NCBI GenBank assembly: GCA_017445405.1
Contig: JAFSUD010000068.1
Location: forward strand, 48,555-112,554
Length of the DNA: 64,000 nucleotides
Direction of reading: 5' to 3'
Source: Synergistaceae bacterium
Lineage (GTDB): Bacteria > Synergistota > Synergistia > Synergistales > Aminobacteriaceae
The translations under genes were made by a program, and so were the position numbers. Shown piece after piece: positions 19,595 through 27,723 of the stretch (positions are counted from its first letter, which is position 1; every line of letters starts with the position of its first letter). The notes under the pieces are model-generated. The model was not told the DNA's origin. It did no database searches and saw only the letters and a list, made by a program, of their open reading frames with translations.

Positions 19595-20971
19595 ATGAGT
19601 AAACTTGATGTTCCGTACAAGATTTACCTTGACGAGAAAGACATTCCTACATCGTGGTACAACGTCCGCGCAGACATGAAGAACAAGCCCGCACCGTTGA
19701 TTCATCCCGGCACATTGAAGCCGCTGAAGTTTGAGGAGATGCAGCCGATTTTCTGCGACGAGCTTATCCGACAGGAACTCGACGACACCACAGCCTATAT
19801 TCAGATTCCTGAAGAGATTCTGAACTTCTACAAGATGTACAGGCCTTCACCGTTAGTGCATGCAGTCTTTCTTGAGGAAGTGCTTGATACTCCCGCGCAT
19901 ATCTTCTACAAATTCGAGGGCAACAACACGTCCGGTTCGCACAAGCTGAACAGTGCGATAGCTCAGGCATATTACGCAAAGAAGCAGGGCCTCAAGGGAG
20001 TAACGACAGAGACAGGTGCAGGACAATGGGGAACAGCTTTAGCGATGGCGTGTTCGTTCTTCCGGCTTGGCTGCAAGGTCTACATGGTCAAGGTGTCCTA
20101 TGAGCAGAAGCCCTTCCGCCGTGAAGTGATGAGGACGTACGGAGCAGAGGTTACACCTTCGCCGTCAATGACCACGAACATCGGCAAGAAGATTAACGCC
20201 GACCATCCCAACACTACAGGCTCTCTTGGGTGCGCAATCTCTGAGGCAGTGGAAGTAGCTACATCAACGGAAGGTTACCGCTATGTTCTGGGAAGCGTCC
20301 TGAATCAGGTGCTGCTGCATCAGTCAGTGATAGGCCTTGAGACGAATGCAGCATGTGAGAAGTACGGCATCAAGCCCGACGTGATAATCGGCTGTGCAGG
20401 AGGAGGCTCGAACTTGGGAGGACTCATCTCTCCGTTCATGGGCGAGAAGCTCAGAGGAGAGGCTGACTATCAGTTTATTGCTGTGGAGCCTGCGAGCTGC
20501 CCGAGCTTTACGCGCGGAAAGTTTGTGTACGACTTCTGCGACACCGGCAAGGTCTGCCCGATGGCAAAGATGTACACACTGGGGCATGACTTCATCCCGA
20601 GCGCGAATCATGCGGGAGGACTGCGTTATCACGGAATGAGCAGCATACTCTCTCAGCTCTATCATGACGGCCTGATGGAGGCACGGTCGGTCGAGCAGAC
20701 GAGCGTCTTTGAGGCGGCAGAAAAGTTCGCAAGAGTCGAGGGGATTCTGCCTGCGCCGGAGAGTTCTCACGCTATACGTGTGGCGATAGATGAGGCTCTG
20801 AAGTGCAGGGAGACGGGCGAGGATAAGACGATAATTTTCGGACTGACAGGGACGGGATATTTCGATATGACGGCCTACGAGAAGTATAACGACGGCACGA
20901 TGACGGACTATATTCCCACAGATGCAGACTTAGAGAAGGGATTTGCGGGAATTCCGAACGTGAACCTGTAA
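19595..20971 (+). CDS. trpB2: TrpB-like PLP-dependent enzyme (tryptophan synthase beta, TrpB2 type)
   Basis: The 458-residue length and the sequence around the PLP lysine (KFEGNNTSGSHKLNSA) mark the TrpB2 branch, which condenses indole with serine or O-phosphoserine without needing TrpA. The phosphate-binding glycine loop is GCAGGGSNLGG, and the GAGQWGTALAMA substrate region is present. No other trp gene is nearby, so it may salvage indole. AACTAGGAGGATAAACATTC precedes the ATG, and a TATAAT lies at 19556-19561. An inverted repeat follows the gene. Confidence 0.9.
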   Translation: MSKLDVPYKIYLDEKDIPTSWYNVRADMKNKPAPLIHPGTLKPLKFEEMQPIFCDELIRQELDDTTAYIQIPEEILNFYKMYRPSPLVHAVFLEEVLDTPAHIFYKFEGNNTSGSHKLNSAIAQAYYAKKQGLKGVTTETGAGQWGTALAMACSFFRLGCKVYMVKVSYEQKPFRREVMRTYGAEVTPSPSMTTNIGKKINADHPNTTGSLGCAISEAVEVATSTEGYRYVLGSVLNQVLLHQSVIGLETNAACEKYGIKPDVIIGCAGGGSNLGGLISPFMGEKLRGEADYQFIAVEPASCPSFTRGKFVYDFCDTGKVCPMAKMYTLGHDFIPSANHAGGLRYHGMSSILSQLYHDGLMEARSVEQTSVFEAAEKFARVEGILPAPESSHAIRVAIDEALKCRETGEDKTIIFGLTGTGYFDMTAYEKYNDGTMTDYIPTDADLEKGFAGIPNVNL

Positions 20972-20990
20972 ATATTGTGTGAAAGCTGGA

Positions 20991-21022
20991 GACAGGGAGT
21001 ATTCATCATAACGACTCCCTGT
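20991..21022. terminator. Inverted repeat between convergent trpB2 and PHP phosphatase genes
   Basis: GACAGGGAGT pairs perfectly with ACTCCCTGTC around a 12-base loop. The T runs on either side are weak, so it is a plausible but not ideal bidirectional terminator. Confidence 0.6.
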
Positions 21023-21029
21023 CTTACAA

Positions 21030-21866
21030 TTACAGCGTGTGAAAAACCGGCCTCATCTTCTCAAACGTGCAGAACCTAGTAAATCCCAAACCGCGCAGAA
21101 TCTCCCTGCCTTCATCAATGTGTGCACCTACATAATCAGGGCTGTGTGCATCGCTCCCGAGAGTCAGAATCTCTCCTCCGAGTTCGCGGTACAGCTTCAG
21201 AATTTCCCTGCACGGCTGGGTGTCCGTGAGGCCGTAACGCCATGATGATGTGTTCAGCTCTATACCCTTGCCGTCATTAATTGCCGTCCTCAGAATCTCC
21301 GCAACAACATCACGCACATTCCTGAACGGGTAAGCTCCTTTGAGGTTATATCGGACGATAAGGTCAAGGTGAGCAAGCACAGAGTAATCATGATAATTCT
21401 GAATCACCCTCAAAAGTTCCTCATAGTAGCCTCTGTTGTACTCAGTCTGCGTTTTCCCTGATTGATAGTGCTGATTCCAGAAGGCTAGGTTATCGACCTG
21501 ATGGACGCTCAGGAGAACGAAGTCGAGTTTACTGCGATACTTCGCATAAAGTTCTTCATACTGCTTTATCGTTATGCTCTGCACTCCGAACTCCAACCCT
21601 GCCTTGACGGTTAGTTTACCTGAAAATTTACTGCGCACGTCGTCTATTGCCGGGAAGTACTCGGGATAATTCACGTTCGAGTCGTATGGGTACGCCTGAA
21701 GCATGGGGTCATCGTGATCATACTTCACGCCGTAGTCAACATGGTCAGTGAAGCATAATTCATCGAGTCCGAGTCTCACCGCCTGTTTTGCCTGACGCTC
21801 CATCGATGTACTGCTGTCGTCGCTGTAAGAACTGTGTACGTGATAATCTGCCTTCATTGCTCTCAT
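21030..21866 (-). CDS. PHP-domain phosphatase, histidinol-phosphatase (HisK/HisJ) family
   Basis: The PHP fold is clear: DYHVHSSYSDDS, FTDHVDYG, a GLEFGVQ metal ligand, LSVHQVDN, VLAHLDLI and GSDAHSPDYVG. Family members with these spacings dephosphorylate histidinol phosphate in histidine synthesis, but no other his gene is near, so substrate is inferred only. Its ATG (21866) overlaps the TGA of the dipeptidase gene in an ATGA arrangement, fixing the start and indicating one operon. Confidence 0.8.
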   Translation of the reverse strand: MRAMKADYHVHSSYSDDSSTSMERQAKQAVRLGLDELCFTDHVDYGVKYDHDDPMLQAYPYDSNVNYPEYFPAIDDVRSKFSGKLTVKAGLEFGVQSITIKQYEELYAKYRSKLDFVLLSVHQVDNLAFWNQHYQSGKTQTEYNRGYYEELLRVIQNYHDYSVLAHLDLIVRYNLKGAYPFRNVRDVVAEILRTAINDGKGIELNTSSWRYGLTDTQPCREILKLYRELGGEILTLGSDAHSPDYVGAHIDEGREILRGLGFTRFCTFEKMRPVFHTL

Positions 21867-22534
21867 CTCACCTCAAAGTCAAAATATGTGTCAGGGTACG
21901 GCTCATCCTTCAGCGTGAAGTGCCACCATTCCGTACTGATTCCCCTGAAACCGTGCCTCGTCATCACCTCTCGAAGATACTTCCTGTTTGCTCTCTGCTC
22001 GCCCGTTATGTTCCTGTAGTCATAGTGTGAACGCCTCCCGAAGTAGTCGAACGTTCCCCCCATATCGGCATCATGACTCGCCTTAACGTCAAACAGCGTG
22101 AGGTCTACAGTGCTGCCCCGAGAGTGCCCTGACTTCCTAGCAATATATCCCTGTTTGAAGAGTACTCGTTTATCAAGCTCCGGGTAAAAGTCCTTCTTCA
22201 TCTTGGTATCTCTGAGATTCCGTGCCCACCGCACAAAGTGATTCACAGCTCTCTGCGGACGGTAGGCATCATAAATCTTGAGGCGGTATCCATGCTCCAT
22301 AACTTCATCACTGACTTCACGCAGGGCATCAGCAGCTTCACGCGTCAGCAATGCTTCAGGAGCTTCATAGCCGTCAATGCGTTCACCCACAAAGTTATAA
22401 TCTGTGCAGTAGCGGATCTCTAGTATTGCTTCAGGGAGATACTCCGACAGCTTCACGAAGTCCGACGAAATCACACCCGCAACAGCCTCACAGCTCCACA
22501 GCATCAGCATCACCATCACACACAGCCTCTTCAT
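21863..22534 (-). CDS. Exported D-alanyl-D-alanine dipeptidase (VanX/DdpX type, M15D)
   Basis: M15D enzymes hydrolyse free D-Ala-D-Ala. A signal peptide (MKRLCVMVMLMLWSCEAVA) is followed by the zinc ligands H137 and D144 (SGHSRGSTVDLT) and H205 with general base E202 (STEWWHF). The YDAYRPQRAV segment holds the catalytic Arg equivalent. Export argues for recycling of murein-derived dipeptide rather than vancomycin resistance; no vanHA genes are near. ATG at 22534 follows AAGGAGAGAGGCA. Confidence 0.88.
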   Translation of the reverse strand: MKRLCVMVMLMLWSCEAVAGVISSDFVKLSEYLPEAILEIRYCTDYNFVGERIDGYEAPEALLTREAADALREVSDEVMEHGYRLKIYDAYRPQRAVNHFVRWARNLRDTKMKKDFYPELDKRVLFKQGYIARKSGHSRGSTVDLTLFDVKASHDADMGGTFDYFGRRSHYDYRNITGEQRANRKYLREVMTRHGFRGISTEWWHFTLKDEPYPDTYFDFEVR

Positions 22535-22550
22535 TGCCTCTCTCCTTTCC

Positions 22551-22584
22551 ACAAAAATACACCTCCCGAATTTCTCAGGAGGTG
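22551..22584 (-). terminator. Rho-independent terminator for carB
   Basis: On the minus strand, CACCTCC pairs with GGAGGTG and is followed by ATTTTTG. Confidence 0.8.
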
Positions 22585-22600
22585 CAGAGTAATTTATGCC

Positions 22601-25600
22601 TTAGTGAATATCTTTCTCACGAATCAGGTTATGCCATTCCTTTATGCTCTTGAGGGACTGGGAATTTGCGCCCTTCGCCTTAACAGTCATAATGCCCTCG
22701 ATTGCTGCATCTGCTGCTGCCAATGTCGTAACGTAAGGTATCCGCATCTTCACCGCTCCCCGTCTGAGAACGCTTCCTGATTTCGTGAGTGCCTTCTCTC
22801 TCGGAGTGTTGATGACCATCTGAACCTGACCGTTGATGATGTGGTCGAGAACGTCGGGTCTTCCTGCTCCCACAGTCTCGCACTCAACGCCCGCATTCTT
22901 CAGAGCCTCATACGTTCCCGGAGTGGCGAGTATCCCGAAGCCTGAGTAGCTGAACTTCTGCGCAATGGGAATAATCGCCTGTTTGTCTCCATCACTCACA
23001 GCTATTAACACAGTCCCGCTCATTGGGAGCTGTCCTCCTGCTGCCTCTTCTGCCTTGAAGAACGCTTCTCCGGGCATCACGGCCAAGCCTAACACCTCAC
23101 CTGTTGAGCGCATCTCCGGGCCGAGCACGGGGTCTACCTCTTGGAACATGTTGAACGGGAAAACTGACTCCTTCACGCCGTAGTAGGGAATCGTCCGCTC
23201 GCCGAGAGTCTCGAGCGGTGAAGGCCTCCCTGTGAGTTCACGGGTTATTGCCTCGACAGCGAGGGGCACCATACTTATACCGCAGACCTTCGACACAAGC
23301 GGAACAGTCCTCGACGCTCTCGGGTTAGCCTCAAGCACGAAGACTCTTCCTGCCTCGATAGCGTACTGAATATTCATCAAGCCGACAACATGCATTGCCT
23401 CAGCGATTTTGCGCGTGTAGTCCTTTATCGTTGCGAGTGCCTCCGGCGAAATGTGCCTTGACGGAAGGAAGCACGCCGAGTCTCCGGAATGAATCCCTGC
23501 AAGCTCGATGTGTTCCATTACAGCAGGAACGTAAGCATGTGTTCCGTCGCAGATAGCATCAGCCTCGCACTCCAGCGCATGATTCAGGAATCTATCTATC
23601 AGGATTGGACGGTCAGGAGTTACGCCGACCGCAGCCTTCACGTAATTTTCGAGGCTCGCCTCATCGTAGACGATCTCCATCCCGCGCCCGCCGAGAACGT
23701 ATGACGGCCTCACCATGACGGGATAACCGATTCTGTTTGCGACCTCGTGAGCTTCCTCGAGAGTTGCTGCGATTCCTGACTCGGGCATGGGGATTCCGAG
23801 AGAGTCCATCACGCTCTTGAAGCGTCCTCTGTCTTCGGCCAAGTCAATAATCTCAGGTGATGTCCCGAGAATCTTCACGCCGTTGCGCTCAAGCTCTGAC
23901 GCGAGGTTCAGGGGAGTCTGTCCTCCGAACTGCGCGATGACTCCGAGGGGCTTCTCTGCTCTGTAGATGCTGAGTACGTCCTCAAGAGTCAGAGGCTCGA
24001 AGTAGAGTTTATCGCTCGTGTCGTAATCCGTGCTGACTGTCTCGGGGTTGCAGTTCACTATGATTGTCTCAAAACCTAACTTCTTGAGGGACTGGGCAGC
24101 GTGTACACAGCAATAATCGAACTCTATACCCTGTCCGATTCTGTTAGGGCCTCCTCCGAGAATCATTACCTTGCGTGAAGTAGCAGACCCCTCCTTTGAT
24201 TCCTCCCCTAAGCTATGGGAGGTTAGTCGGGGTAACGAGTAGCTTGAGTAGTAGTAAGCTCCGTCCTGAGTCCCGCTGACGTGTACGCCCTCCCAGTTCT
24301 CGACAACGCCTAATGCTTCACGCCTCTCACGTATGCTCTGCTCGCTGACACCCAGCAGACGCGCTAGGTACTTATCTGCAAAGCCGTCCTTCTTGGCCTG
24401 AATGAGCACATCATCCGGAAGACTCCTGCCCTTGAAGGTAAGTATGTGTTCTTCCTCGTCAACAAGAGCCTTGAACTCCTCAAGGAAATAACGCTTGACA
24501 TGAGTCAGTGCATGAATCTCGTCAACGCTAGCACCTTTGCGCAACGCCTCATAGATCACAAAGTATCTTTCGCTCGTCGGGAACTCCAGCATTCCGAGCA
24601 GTTCATCTTTCGTGAGTCCGTTGAAGTTCTTTGCGAAGCCGAGTCCGTACCTGTCCTTCTCGAGTGAACGTATGGCCTTCTGGATTGCCTCGCGGAAATT
24701 CTTCCCTATGCTCATTACTTCACCGACAGCGCGCATCTGTGTACCGAGCTTGTCCTCTACGCCCTTGAACTTCTCGAACGCCCACCTTGCGAACTTCACA
24801 ACTACGTAACCATTGCCCTCAGAGTCAGGAGCACCGCCGGGAGTGTACTTGTCGAGAGTGCCGTACTTGCTGCAGGTTATGTCGCTGAGTGAGAGTCCCG
24901 CTGCAAGTTTCGCCGACACTAACGCGATGGGAAATCCTGTAGCCTTCGACGCAAGAGCAGATGAACGCGACGTGCGGGGGTTAATCTCAATCACGATCAC
25001 TCTGCCTGTTTTGGGGTCATGAGCGAACTGAACGTTAGTGCCTCCGATTACGCCGATATGTTCAACTATCTTGTAGGCCTGTTCCTGCAGCTTGGCCTGA
25101 AGTTCGGGGCTTATCGTGAGCATCGGAGCAACGCAGAATGAATCTCCGGTGTGTACGCCCATCGGGTCAACGTTCTCGATGAAGCACACGGTTATCATGT
25201 TGTTGTCCTTGTCGCGGACTACCTCGAGCTCGAGTTCCTCCCACCCGAGCACCGACTCTTCGACGAGCACCTGATGCACTATGCTGGCCTGAAGCCCTCT
25301 CTCGCAGACTGTGCGGAGTTCGTCGCGGTTGTAGACGAGTCCTCCTCCTGCACCGCCCATAGTGTAGGCAGGACGGAGAACGACAGGATAGCCGAGCTTC
25401 TCAGCAATAGCCAACGCCTCATCAACTGAGTATGCGGGTTCTGAGCGAGCCATATCGATATTGAGAGCCTGCATCGTCTTCTTGAACTCTATGCGGTCTT
25501 CTCCGCGCTCGATTGCGTCGGTCTGCACGCCTATCACCTGAACGCTGTACTTGTCGAGAATACCTGCCTTGCTGAGTTCTGCGCAGAGGTTGAGTCCAGA

Positions 25601-25909
25601 CTGCCCGCCCAAGTTAGGGAGGAGTGCGTCGGGACGTTCGCGTGCGATGATGGCCTCGAGGCGTTCGGGGTTGAGAGGCTCAATGTAAGTGATGTCCGCC
25701 ATCTCGGGATCGGTCATGATAGTTGCGGGGTTGGAGTTGACTAACACGATCTCGTAGCCGAGTGAACGCAGGGCTTTGCATGCCTGAGTCCCTGAGTAGT
25801 CGAACTCACAGGCCTGACCTATGACTATCGGGCCGGAGCCTATGATTAAGATTTTGTGTAACGTGTTCGCGTTAGCTTTATCGGTGCGCTGTGGTGCTTT
25901 TGCTGCCAT
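22601..25909 (-). CDS. carB: Carbamoyl-phosphate synthase large subunit
   Basis: CarB makes carbamoyl phosphate from bicarbonate, ATP and glutamine-derived ammonia for arginine and pyrimidine synthesis. The 1102-residue chain has two ATP-grasp halves, each opening with the expected motif (GSGPIVIGQACEFDYSGTQ and GGGPNRIGQGIEFDYCC), and a C-terminal MGS-like regulatory domain. The linker between the halves (~residues 557-575) contains SLPRLTSHSLGEESKEGS, longer than the usual linker. Its DNA is a near-palindrome (see findings). carA is not in the window. Confidence 0.96.
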   Translation of the reverse strand: MAAKAPQRTDKANANTLHKILIIGSGPIVIGQACEFDYSGTQACKALRSLGYEIVLVNSNPATIMTDPEMADITYIEPLNPERLEAIIARERPDALLPNLGGQSGLNLCAELSKAGILDKYSVQVIGVQTDAIERGEDRIEFKKTMQALNIDMARSEPAYSVDEALAIAEKLGYPVVLRPAYTMGGAGGGLVYNRDELRTVCERGLQASIVHQVLVEESVLGWEELELEVVRDKDNNMITVCFIENVDPMGVHTGDSFCVAPMLTISPELQAKLQEQAYKIVEHIGVIGGTNVQFAHDPKTGRVIVIEINPRTSRSSALASKATGFPIALVSAKLAAGLSLSDITCSKYGTLDKYTPGGAPDSEGNGYVVVKFARWAFEKFKGVEDKLGTQMRAVGEVMSIGKNFREAIQKAIRSLEKDRYGLGFAKNFNGLTKDELLGMLEFPTSERYFVIYEALRKGASVDEIHALTHVKRYFLEEFKALVDEEEHILTFKGRSLPDDVLIQAKKDGFADKYLARLLGVSEQSIRERREALGVVENWEGVHVSGTQDGAYYYSSYSLPRLTSHSLGEESKEGSATSRKVMILGGGPNRIGQGIEFDYCCVHAAQSLKKLGFETIIVNCNPETVSTDYDTSDKLYFEPLTLEDVLSIYRAEKPLGVIAQFGGQTPLNLASELERNGVKILGTSPEIIDLAEDRGRFKSVMDSLGIPMPESGIAATLEEAHEVANRIGYPVMVRPSYVLGGRGMEIVYDEASLENYVKAAVGVTPDRPILIDRFLNHALECEADAICDGTHAYVPAVMEHIELAGIHSGDSACFLPSRHISPEALATIKDYTRKIAEAMHVVGLMNIQYAIEAGRVFVLEANPRASRTVPLVSKVCGISMVPLAVEAITRELTGRPSPLETLGERTIPYYGVKESVFPFNMFQEVDPVLGPEMRSTGEVLGLAVMPGEAFFKAEEAAGGQLPMSGTVLIAVSDGDKQAIIPIAQKFSYSGFGILATPGTYEALKNAGVECETVGAGRPDVLDHIINGQVQMVINTPREKALTKSGSVLRRGAVKMRIPYVTTLAAADAAIEGIMTVKAKGANSQSLKSIKEWHNLIREKDIH

Positions 25910-25933
25910 ATATGAATCCCTTCTTGTTGCTAA

Positions 25934-27631
25934 TTACTCTACTGTTTCCTGAATCGGTATATCTTCGGAGCTGGCTATGACCTCTGCGGACTGTGCGCCG
26001 CTCTCTATGATTGCAGGAGTTTCTGCCGGAGTCGGAGTCTCTGCTTCGTGCTGTGTTGCCTCTGCCGGAGTCGGAGTCTCTGCTTCGTGCTGTGTTTCCT
26101 CTGCCGGAGTCGGAGTCTCTGTCTCAGGCTGTGTTTCCTCTGCCGGAGTCGGAGTCTCTGCTTCGTGCTGTGTTGCCTCTGCCGGAGTCGGAGTCTCTGG
26201 TTCGGGCTTTGTTGCTTCTGCCGGAGTCTCTGTCTCTGTTGCAGGCTGTGTAGCCTCTGTCGGAGTCGGAGTCTCTGTTGCGGGCTGTGTTGCCTCTGCT
26301 GGTGTCTCTGTCTCAGGCTGTGCTTCCTCTGCCGGAGTCTCTGTCTCTGTTGCGGGCTTTGCTTCCTCTGCCTGATTCTCTGTCTCTGTCGCGGGCTTTG
26401 CTTCCTCTGCCTGATTCTCTGTCTCTGTCGCGGGCTTTGCTTCCTCAATGACTGCGGGAGTCTCTGTCTCAGGCTGTGTTGCCTCTGCTGGTGTCTCTGG
26501 CTCAGACTCTTGCTTCGTTTCCTCAACAACCGCTGGAGTCTCTATCGATGGCTCTTCACTCTCAGTTGCAAGCTCGGGGATAACGTCCTCAACTGCAGGA
26601 GCTTCATCCTCGCTCACAGCAGGACGCGCAAAAAGCTCCTGATCATTAATCACAACCTGCGCCTTGTTACGCAATGATGTCTCGTACTCTGTAAGCCTTC
26701 TCCGTTCCTCCTGATTAGTCAGCATCGTCTTGATGTCTCCGCTCACTTCTTCGTAAGGCCTCACGCTCGCATCAACATGTTCTGTCTTCAGGCCGACGGC
26801 ATAATCAAAGCTCGACACGCTGAACACCGGGCTTGCCTTGCCTACATCGACAGAAGCTAACACGCTGAGTGTTCCTGCAGAAAATGCTGTTGACGGAAGG
26901 AATACAGGCTCGCGCGTAATGTTAATCACGTCATGAGACGCAAGCTCATCATTCGACACTATGTCTGCCCATGTTTCACCAGCATCAAGTTTCGCTTTCA
27001 GGTACTCCGCATCAGCACTTGAATTGAAGTCCGCCATGTGAAGCATGTAACCTTCAGGCCTGCTGTAAATCAACGTCTTCATTGTCTCGTAGAACTCTGT
27101 AGCTCTGTCCTCGCTGATGACAACCTCGCCTATCGCATCACGGATAACCTGCTCTGTCGCCATCTGGCGGGCCAATGAACGCTTGTAGTCATCAATCTTC
27201 ACTCCGCTGTTCGCAAGTGCCTGATAGAACGTCTCGCGCGTAGGGTAATACCTGTCTGCATATTCCTTCATGGCACGGTCTGCATCAGCATCAGAGACTC
27301 TGATTCCCTTCTCCTCTACTTCTTTGGCTAGCTGTGACTCTAAAATTGCCTGATCCAGCACTGCCTGATAGATCGCGGGCATGTCTAGGCTCTCGGCACT
27401 TCTGGAGCTGTAGTTGCTCAGGTAATCACGGAGTCTTCTCTCAAGCTCGGAGCGCATAAGTGAGCGGCCGTTGATCTGTGCGACCTCGTAATCACTCATT
27501 GAGCCGTCGGGATTAATTCTTGGTCTGCCTCTTGTGCCTCTGCCCTCATACATAAGGAACGTGGACAGAAGGAAAGCTACAACTATGATAGCCATTACCC
27601 ATTTCATTTGTTTGCGCAGAAAATTCATCAT
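25934..27631 (-). CDS. Membrane-anchored SurA/PpiD-like foldase with long Glu/Pro/Thr repeat tail
   Basis: The N-terminus (FLRKQMKWVMAIIVVAFLLSTF) is a signal anchor as in PpiD. Residues ~45-175 resemble the SurA N-terminal chaperone domain. Residues ~185-330 resemble a degenerate parvulin-type domain. The last ~200 residues are low-complexity tandem repeats of EATQPETETPTPAE type, with units of ~10-14 residues, probably disordered and projecting from the membrane. The repeats are imperfect at DNA level but could expand or contract. A role in folding secreted proteins is inferred. Confidence 0.8.
   Translation of the reverse strand: MMNFLRKQMKWVMAIIVVAFLLSTFLMYEGRGTRGRPRINPDGSMSDYEVAQINGRSLMRSELERRLRDYLSNYSSRSAESLDMPAIYQAVLDQAILESQLAKEVEEKGIRVSDADADRAMKEYADRYYPTRETFYQALANSGVKIDDYKRSLARQMATEQVIRDAIGEVVISEDRATEFYETMKTLIYSRPEGYMLHMADFNSSADAEYLKAKLDAGETWADIVSNDELASHDVINITREPVFLPSTAFSAGTLSVLASVDVGKASPVFSVSSFDYAVGLKTEHVDASVRPYEEVSGDIKTMLTNQEERRRLTEYETSLRNKAQVVINDQELFARPAVSEDEAPAVEDVIPELATESEEPSIETPAVVEETKQESEPETPAEATQPETETPAVIEEAKPATETENQAEEAKPATETENQAEEAKPATETETPAEEAQPETETPAEATQPATETPTPTEATQPATETETPAEATKPEPETPTPAEATQHEAETPTPAEETQPETETPTPAEETQHEAETPTPAEATQHEAETPTPAETPAIIESGAQSAEVIASSEDIPIQETVE
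25970..26470. repeat. Coding minisatellite in the foldase tail
   Basis: Imperfect tandem units built around GCCGGAGTCGGAGTCTCTG (plus strand) of ~30-60 bp repeat across the 3' part of the foldase gene. They encode the Thr/Glu/Pro/Ala tail. Confidence 0.85.
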
Positions 27632-27723
27632 GATTAGTATAAAACCTTCTCTCTGGAAATTTATTTGTCGGTAATTTTTACGTTGATTTTACGTAGTGGA
27701 ATTTTAGCATATACACGCAAATT

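Noticed and set aside
26005..26529. Minus-strand 174-codon Gln/Arg-rich ORF in another frame of the same repeats
   Set aside because: It is a frame shadow of the foldase tail, kept open by the repeat composition.
26048..26677. Plus-strand 209-codon ORF rich in Cys, Leu and Arg opposite the foldase tail
   Set aside because: It is the antisense reading of the foldase repeats; composition is repeat-driven and there is no ribosome binding site.
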